DNA of 64,000 nucleotides, taken from Isoetes taiwanensis. Lineage: Eukaryota > Streptophyta > Lycopodiopsida > Isoetales > Isoetaceae. The position numbers and the translations under genes were made by a program. The stretch spans positions 6,212,748-6,276,747 of the forward strand of contig JAJEKV010000031.1 in the NCBI GenBank assembly GCA_021234155.1, read 5' to 3'. The notes under the pieces are model-generated. The model saw only the letters and a program-made list of their open reading frames with translations, did not search any database and had not been told where the DNA came from. Numbering within the stretch: position 1 is the first letter of the stretch; each line of letters begins with the position of its first letter. Below are positions 32,301-44,800 of the stretch, piece by piece.

Positions 32301-35300
32301 AGGCCAAAGCCAAGTCTTTTATAGTCCTGATAGATTCAGGAAGTAGCCATAATTTTGCGTCCCCAAGAATGGTGCAAATGTTGAAGTTGAAACTGCTGAA
32401 GTCAAAGCCGAGACCCGTTGTTCTAGCAAGTGGGGCAGTAAGGCAGACAGCAGGCAAGAGGATCAACTTCGACATCGATCTACCAGGTATAAACATCCAG
32501 ATGGGGGCAGAAGTAATGGGCATTGGCAAGTATGATTTAATCATAGGAATGGAGTACCTTGGACCGGCGGGGGCCATCATTGATTGTGGAAAGCGGAAAG
32601 TGACCTTCCCAACGCCCGACGGCAAGATTATTGAGATCACAGGTAAGGAAGTTGTTCCCATCATGCAGTGTATGTCTTCTAAACGGCTGTTCAAGTCAAT
32701 CAAGAGCGAGCAGGTAGCATACATCTTCAAGCTTGAGATCGAAGAGCCGGAATCCGAAGAAAGTAAAGAAGACAAGGTGCTCAGCAAGTTGCCGAAGCAG
32801 ATAGCTAACTTGATCACGGAATTCCATGATCTCTTTCCTGATGAGATCGAGCACCTCCCTCCTTACAGGGGAGTCGAGTGTGAGATAGCACTCGAACCGG
32901 GAATGAAGCCGACAAGTAAGGCTCCATACAGAATGAGACACAAGAATTGACGGAGCTAAAGAAGCAATTGCAGGAGTTGCTCGACCTAGGCTTTATTAGA
33001 CCTAGCGTCTCGCCATTTGGAGCACCCATTCTTTTTGTCAAGAAGAAGGATGGCAGTTTAAGGATGTGCATAGACTATAGGCAATTGAACAAGCACACCA
33101 TCAAAAACAATTATGCGCTTCCCAGGTCGGATGACTTGATGGATCAGCTTCAAGGAGCAAAAGTCTTCTCCAAAATCGACTTAAGGTCAGGCTATCATCA
33201 GATCCGGATAAAGGAAGAAGATATTCATAAAACCGCTTTCAGAACGCGGTATGGTCATTATGAGTTCACGGTAATGCCTTTCGGCTTATCGAACGCTCCA
33301 GCAACGTTCATGAGGCTCATGAACGATATCTTCAGAGAGTTCTTAGACACCTTTGTGATAGTGTTCTTTGACGACATTTTGGTGTATAGCAGATCCCTTG
33401 AAGAGCACGTACAACACTTAAGGAGGGTGCTGGAAAAGTTGAAGAGGCACCAGTTGTACGCCAAGTTGTCGAAGTGTCACTTCGCAACGGAAAAGGTGGA
33501 ATATCTTGGTCACGTGATATCGGCTGAAGGAATTTCCACAGACCCTTCCAAGATCGAAGCCGTCATCCAGTGGCCGGCACCGAAGAACGTGCATGAGGTG
33601 AGAAGTTTTTTGGGCCTAGCAGGGTATTACAGGAAGTTCGTGAAGAACTTTGCTAAGATAGCGGCCCCGCTAACAGACTTGACGAGGGCGGAAAAAGTGA
33701 AAGATTGGGTAGATCATTGGCACAAGAAAGCCCAAAAGGGGTTTGAATTGTTGAAGGAAGCCTTAACAACCGCCCCCGTCTTAACCCTGCCGGATCCAGA
33801 GAAAGATAAGCTTGTAGCAACAGATGCGAGTAAGATAGCTACAGGTGCAGTACTCATGCAAGAAGAGCGTGTAGTAGCGTATGACTCCAGGAAGATGAAC
33901 GACGCCGAAACGCGCTACCCCACGCATGATCAAGAGCTGCTTGCGGTTGTCAGGGCATTAAGAATTTGGAGGCATTACCTTTTGGGAAGGAAGTTCCAGT
34001 TGGATACAGACCATCAGAGCCTCTAGTATGTATTCACGCAACCACACCTCAACCTGAGGCAGAGAAGGTGGATGGAATTCCTTGAAGAGTACGACTTTGA
34101 TATAGTCTACAAGCCAGGGAAGCTCAACGTGGTAGCAGATGCGCTTTCAAGGCATCCTCTGACAACTAGAGTGCATTGCAATGCAATTTCGACGCTTTCC
34201 AGCAACTTCGGGAAGAAGATTGAAGAATCCTTGCCAACAGATGTCGACTTCAAGGAAGTATGGGCAAGCTTAAGCAGGGAAGCAAGAACAGATAAGGAGC
34301 GGGAAACCTTCAAACATTTTAAGAAGGAAGGTAACCTATTATATCATAAGCACAAGTTGTGTGTGCCAGAATCTTCAGGAGTAAGGAAGTTGATCCTCCA
34401 TGACACACACAACAGTCCAATAGCTGGCCATGCGGGATTCATGAAAACATATTTCAAAGTACGCAGCAGCTATTATTGGCCAGGAATGAAGAAGCAGGTA
34501 ACTCGCTACATCAAGGAATGCCAGCTTTGTCAGCAAACGAAGGCAGAGCAGCTTCAAATTCTAGGAGCTTTGGAGCCCTTAGCGGTGCCAAACGCTAAGT
34601 GGGAGGTCATCAGCATGGATTTCATCACAGGGCTTCCAAGGACAGTAAGAGGGAAGGATGCCTTGATGGTAGTAGTCGACAAGCTGTCAAAGATGGCACA
34701 TTTCGTGCCCTGCAGGACCACAGATACAACTATGGATACAGCAAAGCTCTTCACCAAAGAGATCTTCAGACTTCATGGTATGCCAAGGGAGATTATCTCC
34801 GACAGGGATCCGAAGTTCATGAGCGCCTTTTGGCAAGACCTCTTTGCGACCATTCAGACGAAGTTATCTATGAGCACGGCGTATCATCCTCAGACGGATG
34901 GCCAAACGGAGCGGACCAACAGGATTTTGGAGGACATGCTACGAAACTACGTCTGGAATAAGCAAGGTATGTGGGAAGAATTTATTCACTTGGTGGAGTT
35001 TGCATACAATAGCACCAAGCAGGAATCATCCCAAATGTCGCCGTTTATGATCAATTACGGCTATCAATGCCTAACTCCAGACACTTGGCACAATCCCGTG
35101 TCAAAGGTAGAAGTTTCGCAGCAGATGTTGGCCGATATGCAGCAGCTCGTGGAAGAAGTGCGAGGGTATCTCCTAGCAGCAAGGAGTCGGCAGAAGAGCA
35201 TCGCCGACAAGCATCGAACAGTCAGAGAGTTCGAAGTTGGCGACAATGTGTGGCTCAAGATCAAGGTGAAGCAGGCGAAGCTCCACATCGGAAATTGTAA

Positions 35301-35706
35301 GAAGCTTGCTCCAAGGTGGGCGGGACCTTTCAAAATAGTCCAGAGAGTAGGTAACCAATCCTACAAGCTAGAATTGCCGCCGCACCTAAAGATTCATAAG
35401 GTCTTCCACGTGAGTTTATTGAAGAAGCACACTCCAAATCCAGACGAAGTCTTGGACACTCCAACGTTGTTGGAAATGACGGAGGAGGAGCTGGAAATAG
35501 TTCCAGAATTGATTCTTGATAAAGCCTTCAAGAAAACAAGGAGGTCGGAGTTCCTCCAATACTTGGTCAAGTGGAAACACTTGCCAGTGGAAGACGCGAC
35601 ATGGGTACTTAAGAAAGATCTACTGAAGCAGTACCCACAGTTCATGGAGCAATGGGACGGCAAGGTCATCTCCGAAGAAATCGGCTCAGGCATGTCGATT
35701 GTGTAG
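32301..35706 (+). pseudogene. gypsy 2 pol: protease, RT, RNase H, integrase, chromodomain
   Basis: Protease: VLIDSGSSHNF (about 32325). A 1-nt shift at about 32940 leads into [55 protein letters not shown]. RNase H has [12 protein letters not shown] and TDHQSL. An in-frame TAG (34024-34026) interrupts it just before YVFTQP. The 544-codon integrase frame (34072-35706) is intact: HHCC finger (about 34400-34540), Asp in SMDFITGLP, Asp in SDRDPKF, Glu in DGQTERTNR, a GPF/Y-like RWAGPFKIV, and a C-terminal chromodomain FLQYLVKWKHLPVEDATW (about 35550-35610). The chromodomain directs chromoviruses to histone-marked chromatin. Confidence 0.95.
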
Positions 35707-36580
35707 ATTAATTCTATGTGTAGTTAAGAATAATCTACGCATGCAACATATGCTAGGTATGGAGTGCATGCGTTGTAACCGATGATGAGACCGCTACGGT
35801 GATCTCTAGGGCGTGGTGTAATGTCAATGTAGGCATGACCGCATTTTCGCTTGGAAGAGTGGAAGGTAGATTAGAAAGTCTACTTCTGTTCCACGGACGT
35901 AGACGACCTCGAGAGAAAGGAGGTCATGGAAGGATGCATTCATAGGAAAAGCACCTCTAGCCCCATATATGCTTTGATAGGAGGAATCTGGCCTTCACGC
36001 CCCCATACGGGAAGGACCTATCCTCCACGCTGGGCAACTAGGGTGTAGGCATGAGAGGCATATAGGCATTTAGGCGCTGTCTCCTCGGCCATAATGGAAG
36101 ATTCACCCTCTTCCTACGCCGGGAGATTAGCCATGCATCCATGTAGATAGGTGGGGTGGTCACCATATAACCAAAATTTTATTAATAATTAAAATGGTAC
36201 TAACGTAGTGTCGACCTGCAGGCCAATAGAGCGCTCCGGAGGGCAAGGAGGTCGAGCTACGAAGGCTTGCAACACAAATTTTGTTGGAATGTGTTGCAAG
36301 GAATGAAGAGTACCTCGGACGTTAATTTTAATTTTGATAAACTTAATTGTCATGTTAAGTGGATTATTGAGTAACCTGTTTTAATGATGTTATGAATTGA
36401 TAAGTTATGTCATAATATAATGACGTGATAATGTCCTAAAAATATTACCTTAAGGTAATCTTAATAAATGTGTAAGCATTATAGTAGTTTATAAGTATGT
36501 ATCAGGTTGATTGCAGGTTAGGATCCCAAGGTGGGGAGACCCACGATGCTGCGGACAGCATCATCTCAAGGTAGGGAGAA
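35707..36580 (+). other. gypsy 2 3' untranslated region with duplicated polypurine tract
   Basis: Homologous to 2499-3351. Purine tracts AAGGTGGGGAGA (36528-36539) and AAGGTAGGGAGAA (36568-36580) flank the conserved stem-loop GATGCTG-CGGA-CAGCATC (36545-36562). The second tract abuts the LTR. Confidence 0.85.
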
Positions 36581-38197
36581 TGTGACGTTCCAGGACAGTA
36601 TACGGTCCCAGGACGTATACTGTACTGCCTCGTCACGCGTACACGCCACTCCGACGGACATGCACGCTAACGTGTAGCCAGGTGGGTAGCCCTAGGGGGC
36701 AACTTGCCAGAAATATGTGCAACCATTAATGTGCATATTTTCCAATGTACACATTAATGTAGGCACACATTTCCATGTGGACACTTGATGCCAAGTGGGC
36801 CATACCCAAGTGTGCAATTAATGTGCACATTTTCCAATGTACACATTAATGTGGGCACACATTTCCATGTGGGCACATTTGGCCACCTAGCCATTAAAGG
36901 CAAGTGGGCCCATTACCAATTATCCCACATGCCTAAAGGGGATAATTGGAAACCCTAGCCAACCCCTTGTCTATTAAGGGAGGGAAACCCTAACTTGCCC
37001 AATTTCGTTTCTAGGGTTTTAGAACTCTGTTTTGGCTGCCTCAAGAGCCAAAACCGCATCCCAGGCTCTGCCTGAGTGAACTGTACCCTCAGTTTCCCTT
37101 GATTCGAGCGTTTCAGCAGGATGGTCGAGCTCAGGTCAGGAGGAGTCCCTCAAGGATCAGGTATTTAGGCAATTTAATAGCTAAACCCTCTTTTAGCCAT
37201 TAAATCAGTAGGGTTAGCCTATCAAATTGCCCATAGCAGCCTTCTAGATCTCTAGGTACCAGACTCTAACTAAAGAACCTAACTCTATGATATAGATTAG
37301 ATCTTGTTCTTTAGTTCTCTTATGATGTATGGGAAGATGTACTTCTATGAACTCCTTGTATTGGGAAGGGGGGTAGAGACCTAAAGCTTGGTAGTGGATG
37401 CTCCTAGATTAGCCTCTCTAGCACCATATAGATTCGGCCTGTGTACAAGAGCCACACCGGGTTGTGGGTGAAGGGGCTAGACTGGCTCATAAGGAGGTTC
37501 GTGTCCTGACTCTTGAACGATCCCTCTGGCGTGTAAAGTCTACCGGGGATCATTGTGACTAGGTCTAATGGCTTGCCACTGCTTTCCATTGGGTTCAAGT
37601 CGAATAAGAGCAGTAGCTCTCTAGTCTCCTTGAGTCAGCATGTAGATCTCTGGAGGGAGTGATCCCTGCCTGCCCCATCGGGCCTGGGGAGATGTAACCC
37701 AGGAATAGCCCTTTCGGCTATGCATCCGGCGGGCTACAGTCAAGTCCCAACACTCTTCAATCTACTCTGCAAAGTGTGCACAGGAGGGGCGGATGGAGTG
37801 GACTACCCATTGCCATGTTCTGATGCCAGCCAAATCCATTGCCATGAATTCTGTCTGCAATGAACTCTGGAGACCCAAGCTTGTCAGTCCATCCCTGTGT
37901 CTGAGCCTTGGGTAGGATCTCCCATATGCATTGTGCTGATCATTGTCTATGCAGATGTGATGTACCACCCTAAGGGTGGATATGTGATGCTTTGTATACT
38001 GACATGTATGTTTACGCTTCCGCAGCTAGGTAGGCCCTGAGGGAGACGGGGTAAAATGACCCCTTCACTCTTCCCACTGGAACCCGTCTCGGTTGCAGTG
38101 TCATGTGGAGGGCCCTATATCGGCATGGCGCTGGTATGGGGGAAGAACTCCTGTTTGTATACGGTGGGTGCACCGTATATGAATAGGGGACGTCACA
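36581..38197 (+). repeat. gypsy 2 3' LTR (1617 bp)
   Basis: TGTGACGT...ACGTCACA. It has hairpins near both ends: CAGTATAC/GTATACTG (about 36595-36621) and TATACGGTG/CACCGTATA (about 38159-38180). The U3 partial duplication matches the 5' LTR. Confidence 0.94.
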
Positions 38198-38199
38198 GG

Positions 38200-38785
38200 T
38201 TATGTGCACTTGAGGATGTAGAAGTCCACACCCTCTGAATTGTCTACCTCAGCATTCACTGCAAAATTGTCACTTACCTCTACCAAATTACTGATCCATT
38301 CATTGGCTTGTTCAAGAGTCTCCTTTTTCTTCTTAACTCCTGGTTTTAAGTCAGTTACCTCCCACTTTTCAAATCTACCTGTATTGATGCAGGAGTCCCA
38401 ATTCTGATCCATGCAAAACAAGCAGAAACATGACAGGCATCTATGAGCAAGCTTGTTTGGTCTACTCCTGCTGACAGGTCTGATACAGTGAATCTTCTTT
38501 GTGCCTTTAAGTGTTTCAATTTCATATTCTTGCATGTTTGCCACAACAGCAGGTTCAATTTCCCAAAAATATCTTTTGATCACATCTGTTTCATCAACTG
38601 GTAGACTGCTGAAATATATACACAGAAATTTTACAATATCTTTAGCATGCCTCAGTTGCACACCATTGGATTTGAGTTGTTCCTTACTTAGCAGCCTTTT
38701 GATAACAGCACCTGCACCACCATGTTCACCTTCACCATGAGCAGTGGCAAAGTGGTTTCACACTATTTCCTTGTCATTCATTCAT
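38200..38785 (-). pseudogene. Transposase-like gene, C-terminal half (split by the TIR element)
   Basis: On the minus strand it continues the gene at 46900-48673. It starts near MNDKEIV, then a TGA where a Trp is expected, and NHFATAHGEGEHGGAGAVIKR, the counterpart of an HGKG..DG.G..KR motif I recall from uncharacterised transposon-associated proteins. Here the Asp of DG is Gly. After that come LLSKEQLKSNG and KRYFWEIEP. The last part has ETLKGTKKIHCIRPV and a Cys-rich CLSCFCLFCMDQNWDSC, probably metal-binding. The stop TAA (38202-38200) lies inside the gypsy 2 target duplication. The product would be a DDE/RNase H-fold nuclease by motif logic; that identification is an inference. Confidence 0.65.
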
Positions 38786-38787
38786 TA

Positions 38788-38985
38788 GGGTTTTTTTGAG
38801 ATTAAAAAAAGGCCTTCAAAACATGCCAACTAAGCCAAATGAAGATAAATGAACTATCAATCAGAAATCAGAGCCTGACGGGTCCAGTCAGCAAAACTGT
38901 TATAACTAACTCACTGGATCACATTTTCTAGCATAACTATTGATAGAAAAGTCCAAATGAGCTCTCGTTTAGTGCAATAGAATAT
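38788..38985 (+). repeat. Left terminal inverted repeat of the 8.1-kb element
   Basis: Matches the reverse complement of 46705-46897 with small indels. The best-conserved block is CAGTCAGCAAAAC...CATTTTCTAGCATAACT. Confidence 0.8.
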
Positions 38986-39420
38986 AATAGAATAGAATAT
39001 ACATTAACGTCCCTCAGGCCGTGAGGCCCCCGGACTTGTGTAGCATCCTGCGAGCTCCCAAAAGGTGCTGCCAACAAACAGACGCATAGGTTTATGTAGC
39101 CATCTAGCGGGCTTCTCTTGTTCTTTGTAATACCCGCATCGTGCTTATAGCTGGCTTCTTGGCCATACACAATGCATCGTTATAAACAGTTTTGAACTGT
39201 ACTTTGTGGGCCCCTCTGATTCGCCTCAACAGTGCTTCTCAGATTATTAGCCCTCTCTCTTTGTGCACCTCCCGGTGTCTTATTATCATCTCTTTTATAG
39301 CTTTCGCTACATCTGTGAGTGTCTCTTCTTTGTCCATCAGTGCTGGGAGTGGGAGGTCCCACCTGACCTTGTTAAATTTGGACCTTATATAAACCCTCTT
39401 TCCTGTCTATGACCTGGGCT
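38970..39420 (-). mobile_element. Possible LINE 3' end
   Basis: On the minus strand the sequence ends GGCCTCACGGCCTGAGGGACG followed by TTAATGTA and an ATTCT-rich microsatellite next to the TIR. The GGACGTTAA signature recurs at other LINE-like ends in the window (50695, 52185, 53850). Upstream short minus-strand ORFs have no domain I can name. Confidence 0.35.
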
Positions 39421-42400
39421 ACATTAGTGACGCCGATTACTATCAGGATTAAAAAACCCTGCCCCGAAGGGTTTTCGAGGAAAAACCTTAATAGTAATGG
39501 GCTCACTGATGCACAGTATTATTATCAGATCCGTTTTCTGTCATTCTGGATTTTGGATTTTTCCCACGCCATTATTGTTAGGCTGCAAAAACCCTAAATT
39601 AAACTGATTAGTACTGATTAGAGCTCCAATCCGGAGCTATGAATATGTAGTAATTACTGTCAACATAACATCATGTGTCCAAAGGTTCTTGTTTATAAAC
39701 CATCTTGAAATATTCTAACTGCACTATGTTAACACAATCCCCAACTTATGTAGTCACTGCCTAATAGTCCAGATTTATATTAGTGTAAAGCGTCTAAAGA
39801 GACTTCCTAATTTCATACATAGCATGCATATACTATGTTGATAGAACTGATGCATTGTGCAAAGAAACCGTCCAATTTCATAGCTTACAACAGCCAATCT
39901 ATATTTATATCTAATGATGATAAAAGAATGAAAAAATCAATCATCCAGATTATGCAGATAGTGGTATCACCCTTCCCTTGTTTTGTGTGTTACTGGCTAT
40001 TCAATTCAAATGAAAAAACCTGATTAGATGAACGTCCTCATCTTCGAGTTTTTGAGGGCATGCAGCATAATTGATTGTGCTATTCCCTGTTCCACTTTGT
40101 TGGACATTCTGCAGTTGGCAAAACTTCTTGTAGAGTCCCAAACATGGTTTTTGATTATTCTATGGATGTCTTCACATAATCTGCAACACATCCTCAAGCA
40201 CTTGATGTAAGAGCATTTGTAAGCTATCTTCTTATATTATAATGTTATTGTGTAAGTGTTGGACCCAGCCCTAATTTGGGCGGCCCAGATTTGATGAAAT
40301 CAATGGAAGAGATTTGATCATTTCATTTAATGGTTGAGATTTGATGTGGTTCACTGCCTATCACGATTAGGGTTCGACGCACAGCGAGTAACGTAGCCGT
40401 ATCTTGCCCAAAAATCATGGAGGACGAGGATAAGCCCGTAATACTGCATGCAGATCGAGTTTTATGTTGCTATTCAACGTGGGAGCCGCTATTCAAAGAC
40501 GGAGCCAGCTATCACTAAGACTCAGGAATCCAATCGTTGACGAATCTATGCAAAAAAAATAGGTGGAGCTCTCTGTGTTTGTATTCTTCTTTCATTTTTC
40601 CCTTCTATTCGTGGTCTGCCACTGTGATGGATCTATGTAAATAAGGCTGGAGTTCGTTGATGGGAAGGCCGTTGGTGCATTTTGGATCTGTAGTCTGATA
40701 GCTGCAAACAAGTATGGAACAAATGTTCCGTGGGTCCAAACCTTGATCGAATCTGTGCAAAAAATTGGCGGAGCTCTCTGTGTTTGTATATTCTTCTTTT
40801 TCCCTTTCATTCGTGGTGCCGCCCGCGGATGGCTCTATGTTATAGCTTACAACAACATGCTCACACGTGCATATCACATTGAAGCCATGAACTGGAGATT
40901 TTTTTCGTCGACCAACCATGGCCACCAGACCTCCTTCGACCAGTTAGATGAGTCTTCTGCTATGCCAGACCACAATGTACACAGGTCAGTTGAAGTTGAA
41001 AGCTTATGGATTTACACAGGCCAGTTGATCGATCTTTAAGGGAATCCATAAATCGTGAGTTTTATTATATCGGAAATGCCTACTCGATTAGAAATAGAAG
41101 GCCCTATTTATGCATATTTTCCGCTTTCTGAGGTTTGCAAGATATTGCTTCTTATTAGGGTTATCTCGAGGTCCTTTCAGAATCATTCCTCGCATAAATG
41201 GCGGGATGGATTACACATAGTTTTCTTGGCGAGTGGTGTGTTTATCCCCACCTATGATGACAATATGGCAAAGTTGTTGGGCCTACTGCAGGTATAATTA
41301 TATTCGTTTTAGAGGGCAGGATTTATATTGATGAGAATAGAACAATTTTCGATCTGAAAACTTTGTTTTTCCAGATGGTTGGGTTTTCAGAAAACTGTGC
41401 TACTTGATTGTAAGAATCTTATTGAGCTGCTAGATGAATACATAGCAGATGCAGATCCAATTATAGATGTGATATGATTTTAGCATTTGCAGGATGTGCC
41501 CATGGATTTAAAGAGAAGCAAATGAGCTTATAAGGATCGGTGAGAAAGTGCATTATTAGGCACTTATTTCAATGTTGGTGAGCTCAAATGTGACGGTCTA
41601 TATTTCAAGGTGTACTTTCCTTGGGGAAAAGAAAACATTATTGACTCTGTGCAGGCATGGGAGGATAGTCTATATCTTCTGATCCCAAAGGAGATGGCTT
41701 ATGAAGATATATTGTAGCAGGTGTGTTGAAACCACCCCCTTCCACGTTTTCAAAGATCGTGAGCTTTCCATATATCTGGAATTGTCTGCTCTAATTTGAA
41801 GTAGAGGACCTATTTATACATATTTCTCTTTTTTTCACAGATCCGCAAGGAAATGCTTCTTAGTCTGGAGGATCTAAGGGACTTCCCTCACAAATAGTCG
41901 CATCGGTGGGGATGAACACATTATGAATTTACATTGGCCAGTGAAGCCGAAGTTACAAGAAGAAGGGCATCGATCAGGCAATTTTAATCAGAAGAAAGGC
42001 ATCCTGACTTTTGACTTTAAACCCTAGCACAAAGAGCTCGGCCTCTGGTGCATGTCAAGCCCAGGCGTGGCACTTCCATAGCATTTTCTTCAGCAGCTTC
42101 TAAGACGTTTTCCAGCAACCAGAGCCCTGCCATGGATTTCTGAACTACACCTTTTCGATTCTCTTTCTAGCTCTTTTTTTATGGTGCTCTTAATCATAAA
42201 AAACAGTGGATCGGCTAGGCAAGGATAGCAGCAGCTTTCTCTTTGTAAGAGCTAAGGCTCACAATCTCAAATTCCACGCAGAAATATGTTATGCTGGAGT
42301 TTCCCAAAATAGCTATTCACGCCAAACCAGATTCTGTTTCTTTAATAGGTACTGCTCCAACAACATGTTATAGAAATGGATTTTTGAGATTATTACTTGG

Positions 42401-44800
42401 TTTGTTCTCTTTTTGTTTGATTTAACGAGATTTCACTTTGGCAGGCAAGAGCAACTCACGTATGTCTTCATTGTGGCTATAATTACACCCTCTCAAAACT
42501 GTTTGAGGATCAGGTGTTAATTCTTCAGGGTAGACAAGCTGTGTACTGCATCCATGCTTTTGTATCAACCTCGATTAGCATGGACATCCTCTCCGTAAAG
42601 GTGAGTAATGGGATGCCAGATTGGCATCTGCAAAGTGACCAGGATGAACTTGATGAGAATGATTCCTTTCATTTCTTACAATTTCTTCCACTCCCCTTGC
42701 ATTCCAAGGATTCATAACTCGATGATCGTGCACTCTCGCGGCACTCCAGGGATTCAAAACACGATAGGTAACACAATGACATTTAGGTAATGCAAGCAGG
42801 AGCGACGAGGCATGGCCATTTACCCTTAAATGGCGATGGTCTTATCCATATTTACACATTTCATATTCACAATTTCTCTAATTTAAATGATTCTTTGTTA
42901 AAAAGTTTGTCTCATCCCTGTACTACTATTTCTGCCATGTACTATCCCTGTACTATTTGTTGGCCATTGACTGCTCCTATTACTCTGCTCAAGCAACACA
43001 ATGTATGTAAGTACTGGACAGTTGCAAGTACCACTTCAACATCTGAGCCACTGTCATACAACTCTGCAAGAGTTCTAATATTAGAAAGCCTGAACAATAT
43101 CGTATCATGTACCAAGTACCTTTGCTCCTCTTGCATCTGAGCTCCTATTATATAGCTCTGTAGGAATCCTTCTAATCCTAGAAAGCTTGAACAATATCCC
43201 ACCATGTACATATATCAAAATTTGGCATGGGTGTTTTTGGGCATTTGATCTTGAAAACGACCTCCCAAGGTTTAATCGGCACTTTTGCTTTTAGAACCTC
43301 AAATCATTTTTGTTCCTAAGTCATACACAGTCTCTGTCTCTAAAATTGTGGTTTTAGGATCCACTTTCCAATCTCAGAAACACCACAACAGTGACAAACA
43401 TATCAATTTGAGTTTCAACTCCTCAGCTGTGAAAATATGGTTATTAAAACTTAGATGGCATGTATAAAAACATGTGCTAAAGCTTCAGTTTTACCCATGT
43501 CGAAAAACATATTCTCATCCTATTTTAGCACTGATAATTCATTGCAATGGCAGTTAAGTTCCTAGATGTCTCATTTCCTAGATGTCTCATTTGAGAACTT
43601 CTTAGAACATTTGGCAGATTACTCCAGTAGTAGCTCAATAAATGGTCTTATTTTACAAATTGATCTATTTTTAGGCCCTAACACAACAAATGAGAAAACA
43701 AATATCTTCAATGAATGCGTTGAAGGTTATGGTCTAAAGTTTCTCGGGAAACCACAAAAACTAGAACCATGTATAGTGTAGAATAGATGTCCTCAATGAA
43801 TGCATTCAAGGCTATGCTTTTAAGGTTCTCAAGACACCAGATTTGTATAGTGTACATTTGTCTCACTCATTGAAAGGTATAAAAAGCTCAAGCAATAAAC
43901 TTTTGTTGAGGTAACCTAAGAAGAAGAGGGGATATCTTTAATGATATTTAATGTCCAAATAGATGAAGTTGTGGATGGAAGTCCCCCACATGCATACATG
44001 GCATTTGTCTATAGGAATGTCAATGCCGATGTGGTAGTTGGAATTAAGATAAATTGCAAAACTTTCTTCAATTGAGGCAGTACCTAAGTTGGGCTTTATA
44101 TGTAAAGATAGATAGACAGTTGTTGTAAGCAAATAAAATATGTTCGAATTCATTTTACACGAATCTCATGTAAAATGAATCCCTAATGGGAAACCTTTGA
44201 TACTAATGATTCATCACAACCAACACATTATTTGCAACACATTATTTGCGATGGCATCCGTAAAAAACCCTACCAAGCGGGTTGGGGAGGAGAGGAGAAA
44301 TAATAACAATTATGGAACATGCACCCAACAATCTAATAGCCAAACAATGTACAATAAAACCCATGTCCTCAAAGATTAGAGCAATACATCCATGCATTAT
44401 TAAACATAAGTTTGATTTAGATGCTTCAGTACAACTTATAGAAATTATCATTTGCATATCATTTATAGATCTTGAAGTATACAGTCCCAAAGCTATACCA
44501 TGTAAGAGCACACTTTTAATAGGTTGACAATAGAAACCACAAATCTTTCCTAGCTCAGCAACAATGCACTTGGTTTGCGTTCAATCAAAGGTTCCTAGCT
44601 TTAATCCAATAACATTGGGCTTGGTGTGTTATTTAAGATAATAATAACTATAATATGACATAGTGCCTCACTTTACATACGCAGAACAATTATAAAAATA
44701 AGAATTACAGAGCGAGCATATTTTGGGCACACTTTTTCCATTGTGGCCCAAACATTTACAGGCTCTCAACTTACACCCAGCAACGCTGGGCACCATTACT
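39421..44800. other. Interior of the 8.1-kb element, mostly non-coding
   Basis: No long gene. A 160-bp segment at 40062-40222 recurs at 45414-45572. A GGAGCTCTCTGTGTTTGTAT block occurs at 40565 and 40770 as part of a diverged ~180-bp duplication. A captured exon-like segment is annotated separately. Confidence 0.5.
42445..42513 (+). other. Exon-like segment with rubredoxin-type Cys motif (captured gene fragment?)
   Basis: 69 nt, 23 whole codons, preceded by TTTCACTTTGGCAG and followed by CAG|GTGTTA. It therefore looks like a phase-0 exon with intact splice signals. It reads ...THVCLHCGYNYTLSKLFEDQ. The CxxCGY(x)Y spacing resembles the first half of plant rubredoxin-like proteins. The second CxxC is not found nearby. 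Weak but specific. Confidence 0.35.

Larger units (their letters stand above)
20218..38197 (+). mobile_element. Complete Ty3/gypsy chromovirus (gypsy 2) with accessory genes and a nested copia
   Basis: The element is bounded by LTRs beginning TGTGACGT and ending ACGTCACA, and flanked by GGTTA on both sides (20213-20217, 38198-38202). Order: 5' LTR (20218-21863 plus 26528-26543, split by copia), PBS, a histone H3-like gene, an unknown accessory gene, gag, protease, RT, RNase H, integrase with chromodomain, 3' UTR, PPT and 3' LTR. Without the copia and its 5-bp duplication it is about 13.3 kb, long for a chromovirus because of about 4 kb of extra material before gag. Several frames carry stops and shifts, so it is a decayed copy. 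Confidence 0.95.

Noticed and set aside
32272-32817. Minus-strand 181-codon ORF opposite gag-protease
   Set aside because: Antisense shadow of the conserved protease region; no domain.
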